Shown: positions 42,550 to 53,855 of the stretch, in pieces | Layout of the letters: every line of letters starts with the position of its first letter | Numbering within the stretch: position 1 is the first letter of the stretch | Source: Entoloma clypeatum | Lineage: Eukaryota; Basidiomycota; Agaricomycetes; Agaricales; Entolomataceae | NCBI GenBank assembly: GCA_963565915.1 | Contig: OY751492.1 | Span: 1,798,001 to 1,862,000, forward strand | Reading direction: 5' to 3' | Length of the DNA: 64,000 nucleotides | Made by a program: the position numbers and the translations under genes | The notes under the pieces: model-generated | The model's input: only the letters and a program-made list of their open reading frames with translations | What the model was told of the DNA's origin: nothing | Databases searched by the model: none

Positions 42550-43602
42550 GTGTTCAGCAGGACTTGATGTCAACCGCGATTCAAGAGGAGGACAACGACG
42601 AGGGTCAGTCGTTTGAGTAGAAGATTGTTGGGAGGGAATGATGTGTCCCGAGCCCATGACAGTGGTGAAGGAAGGTGTTGGCAGATTCATAGTCATTGCC
42701 GATGAGGCAACATGAGAGCAGCTGGCGGTGTCGCCTGCAGCGGCCTCTTGGGCACGCTGGGCCTTTTTCCAACTCTGCAACCCTTTCTTTTTGGGTACAA
42801 ACAGCTGCTTCTTATTTTGATCACCGGAGTTGTTCGACAGTGTCTCCTTTGTCTTTCCTTTTCCTTTATTCTGTTGATGAGGTTTGCCAGAATTCTGGTT
42901 TGACCCAGAAGCATCAGCTTGTCCCAGACCATTGCGCCAGCGGGGTTCCTGTCCTTTCCACTTGACAGCGGAGATCTTGTTGGCAGCCGGAAGTTGTGCT
43001 TCAGCTTGTACACGCATATGCTCCGCAGTTACAATCTCTTCAACATCTGTAAGTTTGAAAGTGTCCAACTTCCATTCTTTGGCCAGATGCAAACCAAGAT
43101 GTTTCCACTTGGGAGGTAGACGGTGCACAGCAAGCATCCCTTGCAATTTAGGAGCGAAGGGGATCTTGTGCCCGTCAAGGCATGCCAAGAGATCACGGAA
43201 TTTAGAAAATTCCGGACGGGGGTCACCACCAGACAGGTGCCAATCAAGAGTCAAGGCAAAGTCCTTGAATATCTTGTTAGGGCCTTTGTTCTCAAAAAGA
43301 GTTTTCAGCTGATCCCAAACCTCTTTCAAAGTCTGGAATGCTGTAACCTCATGTTTTACAGATTCCACCAGAGACAAGACGATCGCACCATGTGCTTTCA
43401 AGTCTTTCTCCTTCCACTCACGGAACTCCTTTCATTGTTCAGACGTTGAAGCGGCTGTCAGGGAGGTTGGCTGTAACCAGTCCCCAGATACGAGCATCCA
43501 GGTCCCTTCAAACTGTAAAAACCCTGTCATCTTATCGCTCCACTCCTTCCAGTTAGAGCCGGTCATCTTGACGACAGCGGATTTGTGATCAAAAGAAGAC
43601 AT
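42550..43602 (-). pseudogene. gag: Copia Gag, one in-frame stop
   Basis: Starts MSSFDHKSAVVKMTGSNWKE at 43602, with WSDKMTGFLQFEGTW next, the usual N-terminus of fungal Copia Gag. TGA at 43432-43434 interrupts an otherwise open frame (EQ stop KEFREWKEKDLK). Then VWDQLKTLFENKGPNKIF, PPKWKHLGLHLAKEWKL and a basic Gln/Lys-rich tail. No clear CCHC knuckle is seen. Gag and Pol were one open frame before the MITE insertion. Confidence 0.9.
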
Positions 43603-43999
43603 GGTTTGATGCGAAGGGTGAGAGCGCAAAAGACTGGAAATAGAATGTGTCAGTCACATGTCAAATCACTGGATCTTAGATGAAACAGGGACACAGCAAC
43701 ATGTGTTTTACTCCACTAGGGTCCATCAGACCCCTATTCCATGTTTAACGTTGTACACAGAATTAACTGGTAGACACATGTATGGAGGCGGATGGGCATC
43801 ACAATCATCAGGGTGTTATCGCCTGGATCTGCTAGCTCATTGTGCTACACAATGATGTGGGATTAAACATCCACATAATTATTGATGTTGTATGTACAGA
43901 TCGAGGTGCACTTGATCTATCACGTTTGCGATATAGTGGCATCGAGTCTACTAAGACTGCCAGCAACAAGCGCAATGGCGAGTCTCAGGGCTCATAACC
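43603..43999 (-). other. Copia leader with half-tRNA(iMet) primer-binding site
   Basis: Directly after the 5' LTR the minus strand reads GGTTATGAGCCCTGAGAC (43999 down to 43982). The plus strand CAGGGCTCATAACC (43986-43999) is the anticodon stem-loop sequence of initiator tRNA-Met, as in Drosophila copia, which is primed by a cleaved half of that tRNA. The rest of the roughly 400 nt leader has no gene. Confidence 0.8.
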
Positions 44000-44054
44000 T
44001 GTTGGAACAGCATACAATCACATCAACACTGGAGGTTATCACGGTGGGTGTGTC

Positions 44055-45017
44055 TAGGCAATAGCGCGGGTATGGGTAACCCGCGCGGGTCACGGGTACA
44101 GGTATTCACAGGTCCGGGTACGGGTCGTGTTTTCGCAACCCGCGACCCCTGGCAGTACCCGTCACATGTCACGCTTTGACATGGCACTGCCTCGGGACTC
44201 TTTGCCAATGCCCACACCTGGTGCCCAAGGCTGGCTCTTGCCCAAACACCCAATGGACATCTGCTGCTCTCAACAGTCATGTCTGGCCCCCACCGCTGCC
44301 CAACGGCTGTCTCTCGCGCCAATGGCCATCTCTCGCCACCCAACGGGCACCTCTGGTGCCCAACGGTCCCCACATGCGCCTAACGCCCCCCCACATGCGC
44401 CCAATGGCCGCCACTCATGCCCACCGCCCTGTACGGCTGCGTCTCACCCACCAATGCTGCCCAATGGCTGTCTAGCACCACAACAAACACCTCTAGTGCC
44501 CAACCACCCCCCCACATGCCCAACGGCCGCCACTCACACCCAACCGCCCCCACACATGACCAACTGCTGCCACTCGCCCCCACTGGCCCCCACATGTGCC
44601 CAACTGCCCCCACACATGCCCAACGGCTGCCACTCACCCCAACGACACCTCTCGCGCCCACCAGCCACCACACGTGCCCAACCGCATGCCCAACGGCTGC
44701 CACTTGCCCCAACAGGCACCTCTCGTGCCCACCGGCTGCCACTTGCGCCCACTGCCCTGAATGGCCACGCATCACGCCCCACTCACACCTGGAGGAGAAG
44801 AGTGGGGCTGGGAGGATGGGGCTGGGGACAACAAGTCCCCAGCAGGGTGTAGTATGACACGTGCATCCCGCATGTGTCTCATAGTTTTTTTTTTGGTAGT
44901 TTAAATACATGTTTTTTCTACTGCGAACACCCGCGTGGGTCGACGGGTTGCTACCCGTGCGGGTATGGGTACGGGTTGGCATTGTCGTACCCGCGGGAGT
45001 ACCCGTGCCATTGCCTA
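44055..45017 (+). mobile_element. hAT-C element in the Copia LTR, TSD GGTGTGTC
   Basis: 963 bp. TIRs TAGGCAATAGCGCGGGTA and TACCCGTGCCATTGCCTA; perfect 8-bp TSD GGTGTGTC at 44047-44054 and 45018-45025. Subterminal CGGGT/ACCCG words, about nine per end. Central 20-bp minisatellite. No transposase. Confidence 0.96.
44218..44775 (+). repeat. 20-bp minisatellite array in hAT-C
   Basis: About 28 diverged GCCCAACGGC units; gives overlapping long ORFs on both strands that are not genes. Confidence 0.87.
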
Positions 45018-45277
45018 GGTGTGTCGTCCTGCAGTCCTAGTATACTCTAAGCTACACGCTATGGAACATGTATTCTATGATAGAGGTAAAATCTACTACT
45101 AACCTTGAGAGGTGTTTGCAGGTGGGGGTTACTTGGTAAGAGCATTATATTGCACAGAGAATAAGGACAGTCTTATATACTAGTCTACTTATTTGTACAT
45201 TATTTGTACATCATGGGATTGAGCACATTATGCTATAGATGAAAAATCTATAGGAGTGGAATTTGTTCAACATTAGC

Positions 45278-45396
45278 GAGAGCACAACACACAAGTTGAA
45301 GCCAAGTCCTTGCCCCTACGTTGCACGCGCTCCAACCCAACGACCCTCCGATGTGTCCGACATAGCTCCGACGTTTTTGTCAATCAGTTCTGAACA
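45278..45396 (+). repeat. Gypsy2 5' LTR, second part
   Basis: From GAGAGCACAACACACAAGTT to CAGTTCTGAACA; matches 55345-55471 of the 3' LTR. Confidence 0.92.
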
Positions 45397-45398
45397 GT

Positions 45399-45410
45399 AT
45401 ATTCAAACTG
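45399..45410 (+). other. Gypsy2 primer-binding site, self-priming type
   Basis: ATATTCAAACTG, two nt after the LTR (GT spacer, as in Gypsy1), is the exact reverse complement of CAGTTTGAATAT at 55222-55233 in the 3' LTR, 33 nt after TATTTAAA (55189). 12 of 12 bases pair. Confidence 0.8.
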
Positions 45411-45442
45411 CCACTCGCTTATCCATATTTCAAATCCCAGTT

Positions 45443-46626
45443 ATGGCAGCCTGCAACACTCAGAACTCCCATGCAGCAGCAGCCGCAGCGGAGGCATCAA
45501 ACCTGCAGGACACCAGGGCGACATTTCTACATATGTTCCAAGATTTTCCCGCAGAAGAATCTGCACCCAAACCCGACCCCACATCTCCGACACCTCGTCT
45601 CCAAACACCTCAGACACAAGGACCTCCGATTCCTGAAGAATCCTGTCCTTTTAAATCTCCTACCTCTCCTTTTGATGATAACAATCCTTTCCGTCGCAAG
45701 CAAACTCCAAACCTCGCCGAAGCAATCATGCTTATGACGCAGGAGCTCCGATGTAGAGAGACTCCGAAGACTCCGAAAAAGAAGTCGAAGGAACCCGACA
45801 CTTTTGACAGTTCTGACTCTCGGAAACTCACCAGTTTCCTCGCACAATGCACACTATATTTCCAAAACAACCCCACCTTTGACAATGATGATAACAAAGT
45901 CAGTTTTGCTCTGTCATACCTCCAAGGAACTGCGCTTGAATTGTTTGAGCCCACCCTCTTGGGAGAGTCTGACAACGACTCTGTCTGGTTGGACAACTGG
46001 TCCGCCTTTGTGCACATCCTCCATTCCAAATTTGGACCTATCGATCTGACCAGAGAAGCAGAGGATAGTCTGGATCACCTTCGGATGTGCGACAATCAGA
46101 AGATCCTATGTTACAACCTGGACTTCAAACATCTTTCCGCTCGCACACAGTGGGATGATGGTGCACTCCGATATGGGTACTATACCGGTTTAGCGGAACA
46201 TATCAAAGATGTTTTAGGGACCTACCCCAAACCTAAGACTCTGGCCGAGTTGAACAACACGAGAAATCGCACTCCTCCAACAAATCTACTCCGAAGTCCA
46301 ACAAATCCAACAAATCCAACAAGAAACAGACCCCTGCTTCATCATCCTCAAATAACAACTCCTCATTGTCTAAACCCAACTTGCAACAACAAAAATCATC
46401 ATCCACCTCCCCAAAATCTGCCCTCTCCGACAAACTTGGCAAAGACAGGAAATTAACTCCCCAAGAATGCCAACAATGATTTGACAATAATTTATGCATG
46501 TTTTGCGGCAACGTTGGTCATCAGGCTTCCGACTGCTCGAAGAAATCATCTTCTAATGCCAAATCAAAGGCCCGCGCGGCCCAAGCTGAGGACAAATCAG
46601 AGAAGACGACCAAGTCAAAAAAATAG
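45443..46626 (+). pseudogene. gag: Gypsy2 Gag, frameshift and stop
   Basis: Starts MAACNTQNSHAAAAAAEASN. A Pro-rich segment is followed by the capsid-like gag domain (EPDTFDSSDSRKLTSFLAQC, FALSYLQGTALELFEPTLLG, WSAFVHILHSKFGPIDLTRE, YYTGLAEHIKDVLGTYP). Near 46250 the frame shifts; the other frame carries a Ser/Lys/Asn-rich linker, ECQQ, a TGA at about 46477, and a CCHC knuckle, CMFCGNVGHQASDC, then a basic tail ending at TAG 46624-46626. RNA binding and particle formation are the family roles. Confidence 0.88.
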
Positions 46627-47634
46627 TAAGCAGTCCTCAGATTCCAGCATGTACTGGGGATTGCGTTGACTCCTTTTGTGCACCTTTGGAAACCCTCCGA
46701 CTCAATGTGTCCGCTCTCTCAAATCCAAACTCTCTATGTATTGATTTGATATCTCCGACCGTTTCCAATTCTCTTCCAATAAAGACTCTTATTGATTCTG
46801 GCTCTACACATTGCTTCGCAGATACCAGATTTATTTCTTCCTTAAACTTATCTCTGACTCCGATTCCTTCACCTATGGTTTTGAAACTTTTTGACAGTTC
46901 TTCAAATACTTATATCACGCAATTTATCAATCTTCCTCTCTGATTCCCTTCCAGTGAACTTCTGACCGTCGTATTTTACGTGACAACCCTGAATTCATCT
47001 TGTAATTTGGTTCTAGGACACAACTAGCTCACCCACTACAATCCATTGATTGACTGGGTATTGGGCAGTATCTTATTCCGTTCTACATTACCTGACACTC
47101 CGAGTCCGACTCCGACATTGACTGCTGAGGCAGCTCTGCCATCTCTGCAGTGTCCACCCTCTCCGATGGGCACCTCCATTCTGCTCACTCCGAACACCTC
47201 CGACCCACCACAGATTACTATGGTCAATGCAGCCGCATATCTCCATGCTTGTAAAGCTCCTGGGGCATACACTTTCCGTGTTCATCTCTCCAACATCTCC
47301 GCCAATTCTGCGTCTGTCTCCGACGACTAGTGTTTAAAGGTCCGGTTCAGTCCGGTTTTTGACCCTCAAAATATTGAGACCAAGACCGAGACCGATTTTT
47401 TGGTTCACATGATTCCGAAAAAACCGAACCGGACCAATGCAAGACCAGTGCATTGGTCCCTCTCACCTCAAGAAAGTGAGACCGAACTGGTTTAGACCAG
47501 TTTAAACCAATATATTACATGTTAAACAACATTAAGGACACACGCGCACAGCCCAATGCTGCGCATGCGCGTCGTACCTCCTCCATTGGTCCTCCATGGC
47601 CTCAGCCCACCCCCATCTGCTCTTGCGTGTCAGT

Positions 47635-48128
47635 CAACGCCGTTGGGCGCAAAAGGGGGCCGTTGGGCACGTGTCGTGGCAGGTGCGCCGTGCCGTACGG
47701 CGTGAAAGGGGCTGGTGGGCATGAGTCAACGGCATTGGGGATGCGAGGCGGCCGTTGGGTGCTAATAGGGGCCGTTGGGCATGAGGGGTGGCCAGTGGGC
47801 GTGAAGGAAGGGTGGTGGGCGCGAATCAATGGTGCTGGGGACGCGAGGTGGCCATTGGGCAATAGAGGGGGGGCTGTTTGGCATGAGGGGCGGCCAATGC
47901 GCACGAAGGAAGGGTGCTGGGTGTGAGTCGACAGTGTTGGGGACACAAGGCGGCTGTTGGGCGTTAGAGGAGGCCGTTGGGCGTTAGAGGAGGCCATTGG
48001 GTGTGAAGGAGGCCGTTGGGCATTAGAGGAGGCCATTGGGTGTGAAGGAGGCTGTTAGACGTTAAAGGGGGCCATTGTGTGTCAGTCAACGCCATTGTGC
48101 ATGAGGGGCGGCCATTGGGGGGGGGGGG
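47635..48128 (-). repeat. 20-bp minisatellite array in hAT-A, with a poly-G run
   Basis: GTTGGGCGTGAAAGGGGGCC-type units, the reverse complement of the CCCAACGGCC unit; ends in an 11-12 nt G run near 48117-48128. Confidence 0.85.
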
Positions 48129-49338
48129 GAAAGTGGGTGGGTGGAGTGAAGGTGGGGGATAAAAAAGAGTGTGGGAAGGTTTCGACTTATGTATGGGTCG
48201 ACTCTCAGCAATTGCCGAGAGTGCTTGGCATCAATGCCGAGCGATGTGCGTTGTTGAAACTCGCATCGTCGAGTCCCAATCTGTGGCACTATAAGTGCTA
48301 AAATTAGTTTGTAACTTATGTAGAGATACTTAGAAACTAATAGTAGCTATACAAACAGTTAAATACAGGAGCTATGTATGGTAGAGAGTCTGTACTGAAA
48401 AATGATACATCAAAACCACTGTAAATCGTGATAAACAGTGCATCATGAGTTCCCCCAAACACAAAAACAAGTATTTTCTTACTTCCTCCTTTCCACAACC
48501 ACTTTATACTATATGTAATATATATATACCATTGAACCATTGTATGGGAACCTATTGAGACACTTCAAATAAAATTAAAGGACTTCATAAGGTCAATATG
48601 AGTAAAATAAGTCGAAACTTTGTCCAAAATTTTTATTTCAGCCTTGGATCCTCTTCATCCAGGGGACCTCCCAGCACCTTCATTTTTCAAATTTGGTTCA
48701 TTCATTAAGAAGATATAACACTTTTTCTGAAATCTGCACATTTGGTTATTTCTATCTTATCTGGACTTCTAAAAATTATTCAAGGTGTTTCAGAAGGTGA
48801 ATACATACCCAATACATAGTTTTATTACTTCAAACTATTGTTAGACCATGAGGAAGGGGCCACGCGCACCCGCGCGATGCATTTTGCGCATTGTTTACTA
48901 CTGTTTGGTTATCAACATCGCACCTCTATAACTCACATTCCATGGCCCAATTTGATGGAATAAGTACATATTTGATGATATAGAATGCCATCCTATCTAA
49001 TCAATATAGTAGAAGACTTTACTTGTTCCTGTGTAGACATAATAACCAGATGTGCGATGTTTTTTGGACATTTGTTTACATGTATTTGGCATGTTTGATG
49101 CGCGCGTCATCCAATGTCGAAACAATGCATCCACCCATTGCTGACCTTGCAATGAGGGGCACAGGTGGTGAAAAGGCCAGAATATATTTATAGATTATAC
49201 ATATAACCTGTCTACTTGTGATTGAGGCAGGAGGGAGTGCACACGCGCACCTTTTGTCAAAAACAACTGGCATGTGCTTATTTAGTAAGTGGGAAAATGG
49301 GATGTATGTAGAGTGATTGTGAGCAATGAAATATAATG

Positions 49339-49424
49339 GTCTTGTGGCTCAGTTGGTTAAGTGGTGTTAAAAGAATCCTTTATACTATAGAAGTTCAGAG
49401 TTCAAGTCTTTCTTGTGGCAGAAA
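49339..49424 (+). repeat. tRNA-like segment in hAT-A
   Basis: TGGCTCAGTTGG (A box) at about 49348 and GAGTTCAAGTCTT (B box) about 45 nt later. It is homologous to 17119-17199 (reverse) and 57112-57197. Confidence 0.6.
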
Positions 49425-49665
49425 TCCTGTACTTGCCATTTCAGGACATTGATTTCAGATCCTCAGATCATTCCATGGAAAATACCGGTTTGAACCGATC
49501 CGAACCGGTCTTTGGCCAGTCTTTCAAACTCTAAAGTTTCCAGTGAACCGAGGACCGGCCATGATCTGAAACCTTAAAGACCAAAACCGGCGGTCCGGTC
49601 TTTCACCGGTTCGGTTCCATCCGGTCTCGGTCTGAAACCAACAAAAGTAAACTGGACCTTGAAAC

Positions 49666-50066
49666 TGTTATGCTTAACAAACCGTTCCAAGGTTCGGGCA
49701 GAGTATGCAGGAAGTGGAAAGGCGAAGAGCAATGTGATTGCTAAATCTAAGGAATCTACTACAGTACAAGAGGTTTATATAGGTACTGACTATAGGCGGT
49801 AGCGGATGAGTCAGTACTGCGGAAGGCAGTGCGCATGAGTAAGGCGACTGCGGAAGGCTATGTACAGTGAGTAAGCTGACTGTGGAAAGCGAGTCAGCGC
49901 GGGAGTGAAGTATACTAAAGGGGATGACAAAGTAATGTAATGAGTCAGACTGGGAATCGAAGGTTGCGAAAGTAGACATTAGACATAGTAAGTTCGTAAG
50001 AGGGCGCCGAGTCGGGCCGATAAGTAAAAGATATGATGTGGTCCTCATACTATAGAGTCCATAACA
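49666..50066. repeat. Solo LTR inside hAT-A, TSD GAAAC
   Basis: 401 bp, TGTTATGCTTAACAAACCG...GAGTCCATAACA; TSD GAAAC at 49661-49665 and 50067-50071. A second copy of its start is at 63930-64000. The best TATA-like match (CCTATATAAACC near 49775) is on the minus strand, so orientation is uncertain. Confidence 0.92.
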
Positions 50067-51128
50067 GAAACACTACCGACGACACTCCCAATCTCTCTGG
50101 CATACCCGAGGAATACCATGATTTTGCTGATGTATTCAGTAAGAAAAAAGCCAACACCCTTGCACCCCACCAACCTTACGACCTCAAGATCAATTTGGAG
50201 GAAGGTACTTCACCTCTGATTGGTCCGATGTACTCACTCTTGAATCCAAACTTGGATCCCTCCGAGACTTCATTGACGAGCATCTCAATATTGGTTTCAT
50301 CAAACCTTCTAGTTCACCTCACGGCACTCCAATCCTCTTCGTCTGAAAGAAAGATGGATCATGTCAACTACCAAGGCCTGAACAAAATCACAAAGAAGGA
50401 CCCATACCCACTTCCACTCATCTCCGACCTCTTAGCCACTGCCAGAAAAGCACATGTTTATACCACCATAGACCTCCAACACACATACCACCTAGTCCGC
50501 ATTGCTGAAGGTGATGAATGGAAAACTGCATTCCGCACTCACTATGGATCATTTGAATGGTTAGTCATGCCATTCGGATTGTCTAATGCACCTGCAGCCT
50601 TCCAACATTTTATGAACGACATCTTCTCCGACCTTCTGGACAACTGCATTACCGTTTACCTCGACGACATCCTGATCTACTCTGACAACCCCGAGGAACA
50701 CAAAAAACATGTCCGAGAAGTCCTCCGACAACTCCGACAACATGGTCTTTACGCCCGCGCCGACAAGTGTGACTTCTCTGCTGAAACTGTAGAATATCTT
50801 GGATTTATCCTTTCTTCCGACGGACTCAAAATGTCAGAAGCAAAAGTCAAGATTATTCAGGATTGGCCTGAACCACACAGAGTGAAGGATGTCCAGTCCT
50901 TTTTAGGTTTTGCAAACTTTTACCAATGTTTCATTCCATTCTATTCCAACATCACTATTCCACTCACTCATTTAACCAGGAAACATGCCACTTGGCTGTT
51001 CTCCGACGATGCTCGAACCGCTTTTAATGACCTGAAAAAGGCAGTTACCACCGCTCCGATCCTGACACACTGGATCCCCGACTCTCCAATAATTGTCGAA
51101 ACCGACGCATCTGACTATGCACTAGTGG

Positions 51129-51882
51129 TGTTATATACCATTCTAGCTCCAACAACCTCCGATCATCTCCGATCAATTCCGATCAATTCCGATCAATTCC
51201 GCTCCAATGATCTCCGATCAATTCCGATATTCCGGACATCTGTTACCTCTGCATCTCCGCACGTTGCCATCATGCATTTCATATCCATAACTCCATGCCT
51301 TTATGCATTTCATATTCATATTCCTGTTTACTTATGCATTGCCTTTTCCGCATGGTCCATTGACCGACATCTCCGATGTTCGTTACAGTCGCTGGCAACT
51401 TACACCACAACTCCGACCATCTCCGTAAAGTAATCACATTTAGATATTTAAGCTCGTACCATACCTGTAGTTCCTCAGTTTGAATATCAACAAAGTTCAC
51501 TCCTCTACTCCCCGTTCATGCCAGAGATCCTCGCCGTGGTACAATACGCCGACGACATCCTCATCTACTACTCTTCCTCCATCGTTACCCTTCGATGAGC
51601 TCAGTACTGTGTCCGAGTCACAACTCCGACGTCGTCCGACCACTTCCACGTCAATGTGTCTCTCACCAAGATCTCTCCGAGGAACTCCGCACCTCCGACC
51701 TCTCCTCCGACCTCCTGAAATTGGGACACCTTATCCAACAAATGGCGGTGCAACACATATGTTGAAGCCACGTCCCTCCCCTTCATTGTTCCTCCGCATT
51801 TCTGGAGTTCCGCTCCGGTCTCAGTCCTATGTCCGACCTCTGATGGACTCCGACAAAGCTCCGACGTTTCACCTACTTAACA
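51129..51882 (+). repeat. Solo LTR in Gypsy2 RNase H, TSD AGTGG
   Basis: 754 bp, TGTTATATACCATTC...CACCTACTTAACA; TSD AGTGG at 51124-51128 and 51883-51887. Same group as 55530-56278 and 33293-34004. It holds TATTTAAGC then CAGTTTGAATATC, the predicted RNA start. Its insertion creates the false end of the RT ORF at 51433. Confidence 0.95.
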
Positions 51883-53855
51883 AGTGGCTATTTTGTCGAT
51901 CGTCACCTCTGACAATGAAGTCCACCCCATCGCATTCCATTCCCACACCTTTACGGCCCCCGAAGTAAACTATGACACCCATGATAAGGAACTTCTTGCC
52001 ATCTACAAAGCGTTTAAAATTTGGCACCATTACCTCGAAGGCTCCGGTACTCCGATTGATGTTGTTACCAACCACAAAAATCTTGAGTATTTTGCCACCA
52101 CCAAAGTTCTTTCACGCCAACAAGTCCAATGGTCGGAATACCTTTCTCAGTTCAACCTCATCATCTGATTCCACCCTGGCCAATTGGGAACTAAACCTGA
52201 CTCTCTAACTAGATGTTGGGATGTCTACCCCAAAGGGGGAAATAGCGACTACATCAACATCAATCCGACCAACCTCTGACAGGTCTTTTCGCAAGAACAG
52301 CTCTCTGCTTCAGTTCGCATGGCTCAACTCCTTGAGCCTGTCCTCCGTGCAACCATTATCATGGACACAGAGAAGCTTCACCATGACATACTCACAACAC
52401 TCCCCTCCGACACTCTTTATAACCCTCTTTCCAAAGATCCTAAACCCCGCTGGTCTCTCAACCCCGATGGTTTCCTCTGACATGACAATTGGATATATGT
52501 TCCCAACTCCGACGACCTCCGACTCTGAGTCCTACAGCACAAGCACGATCATATGCTTCTGGACACCCAGGTCAGAACAAGACACTCAGTCTCATTCAGC
52601 GCGATTACACCTGGCCCAGAATACGAGATTTCGTCAAACACTATTGCAAGTCATGTACCACTTGCATGTGATCGAAGCCACAAAGACACAAGCCTTACTG
52701 CCTACTCAAACAGCTCCCGATCCCCAAACGTCCTTGGAATTCTATCTCAATGGATTTCATCGAGACCCTTCCGACCTCCGACAACTTTGACTCCATCCTC
52801 ATTATCGTTGACTGATTGACGAAGCAAAGTATCTTCATTCCGACAACCATTCACTGCACCTCCGAAGACCTTGCCGTACTCTTCGTATTGCATGTCTTCT
52901 CTAAACACAGTGTCCCCAAACATGTCACCTCCGACTGGGCCCCGAATTCGTCTCCCGATTCTTCCAATCTCTCAGAAAGGCTCTGAACATGACCCTCCAC
53001 TTCACCTCTGGTTACCACCCCGAAGGCGATGGCCAAACCGAACGCACTAACCAGACCCTCGAACAGTACTTGCAGATATTCTGCAACTACCAACAGGACA
53101 ACTGGTCCGCTCTCCTTCCAATTGCAGAGTTCGCGTACAACAACACACCTAGTGCTACCACTGGCATATCTCCCTTCTTTGCTAACAAGGGTTACCATCC
53201 AAACATTACTGTTCACCCGGAACGAGACCTTGCCTCTTCCCGAGCCCGATCCTTCATGACCGACTTAGACGAACTTCACCAAGAACTGAAATCCACCATC
53301 TCCGACGCTCAACGACGTTACCAAAAGTCCTCCGACAACAATCGGATCGCAGCTCCAACGTTCTCTGTCGGACAACAGGTTTTCGTCAAAGCACAGTTCT
53401 TCCGCACAACACGCCCATCCAAGAAACTCTCAGAAAAGTACTTGGGACCATACGAGATCATTGCACAACCCGGCACACACTCCTTTACCCTCCGACTCCC
53501 CGACACATTCCGCGGAGTTCACCCTGTCTACCACGTCTCCATGCTTGAACCCGCAACTCCAGACACCATTCCGAATTGGACCCAACCTCCGCCTCCTCCG
53601 ATTGACATCGACGGAGAACTTGAGTATGAGATTGCTGAAATTGTCGACTCAAAGATCGACCGACAACGTAGCTGCAAGCTACTGTATTTCGTCCATTGGT
53701 TAGGATATGAAAACACTGATGAAGAATTCTCTTGGCTACCAGCCAATGAACTGGAAAACGCCCCTGAGCTTGTCTCTGACTTTCATTCTGCTTATCCCGA
53801 CAAACTGGGTCCGCTCACGTCGCTCTGAAACAAGAAAAACAAGTACTATTACTAT

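Larger units (their letters stand above)
37746..45272 (-). mobile_element. Copia element in the Gypsy2 5' LTR, TSD TTAGC
   Basis: Ty1/Copia order on the minus strand: gag, protease, integrase, RT, RNase H. LTRs 37746-38050 (3') and 44000-45272 (5', enlarged by a hAT-C insertion); TSD TTAGC at 37741-37745 and 45273-45277. Two hAT-like guests lie inside. Coding frames have frameshifts and stops. Confidence 0.95.
44000..45272 (-). repeat. Copia 5' LTR, split by a hAT-C element
   Basis: LTR parts 44000-44054 and 45026-45272. Same termini as 37746-38050. Confidence 0.93.
47328..50075 (-). mobile_element. hAT-A element in Gypsy2 pol, with nested solo LTR, TSD CCGACGAC
   Basis: Ends TAGTGTTTAAAGGTCCGGTT and, split by the solo LTR, GGACCTTGAAAC + ACTA. 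Perfect 8-bp TSD CCGACGAC at 47320-47327 and 50076-50083. About 2.34 kb without the LTR. Order is the reverse of the 16869 copy: minisatellite (47635-48120), AT-rich block, tRNA-like segment. Confidence 0.96.
46680..53828 (+). pseudogene. pol: Gypsy2 Pol (protease, RT, RNase H, integrase, chromodomain), interrupted
   Basis: Protease: IKTLIDSGSTHCFADTRF near 46790. hAT-A inserted after SVSDD (47327). Then HDFADVFSKKKANTLAPHQP, frameshifts near 50240-50360, and RT from DYQGLNKI-like sequence with WLVMPFGLSNAPAAFQHFMN and TVYLDDILIYSDN (about 50655), dyad intact. RNase H IVETDASDYAL is cut at 51128 by a solo LTR and resumes at 51888 (SIVTSDNEVHPIAFHSHTF). Integrase H2C2 at about 52480-52670 and core to 53060 hold several stops; HFTSGYHPEGDGQTERTNQT is intact, and from 52989 the frame is open to the end with a chromodomain (LEYEIAEIVDSK, LLYFVHWLGYENTDEEFSWL). 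The stop at 53826-53828 faces the antisense gene. Confidence 0.92.

Noticed and set aside
51100..51433. Natural C-terminus of the Gypsy2 RT ORF
   Set aside because: The tail after DASDYAL is translated solo LTR sequence; the real frame resumes at 51888.
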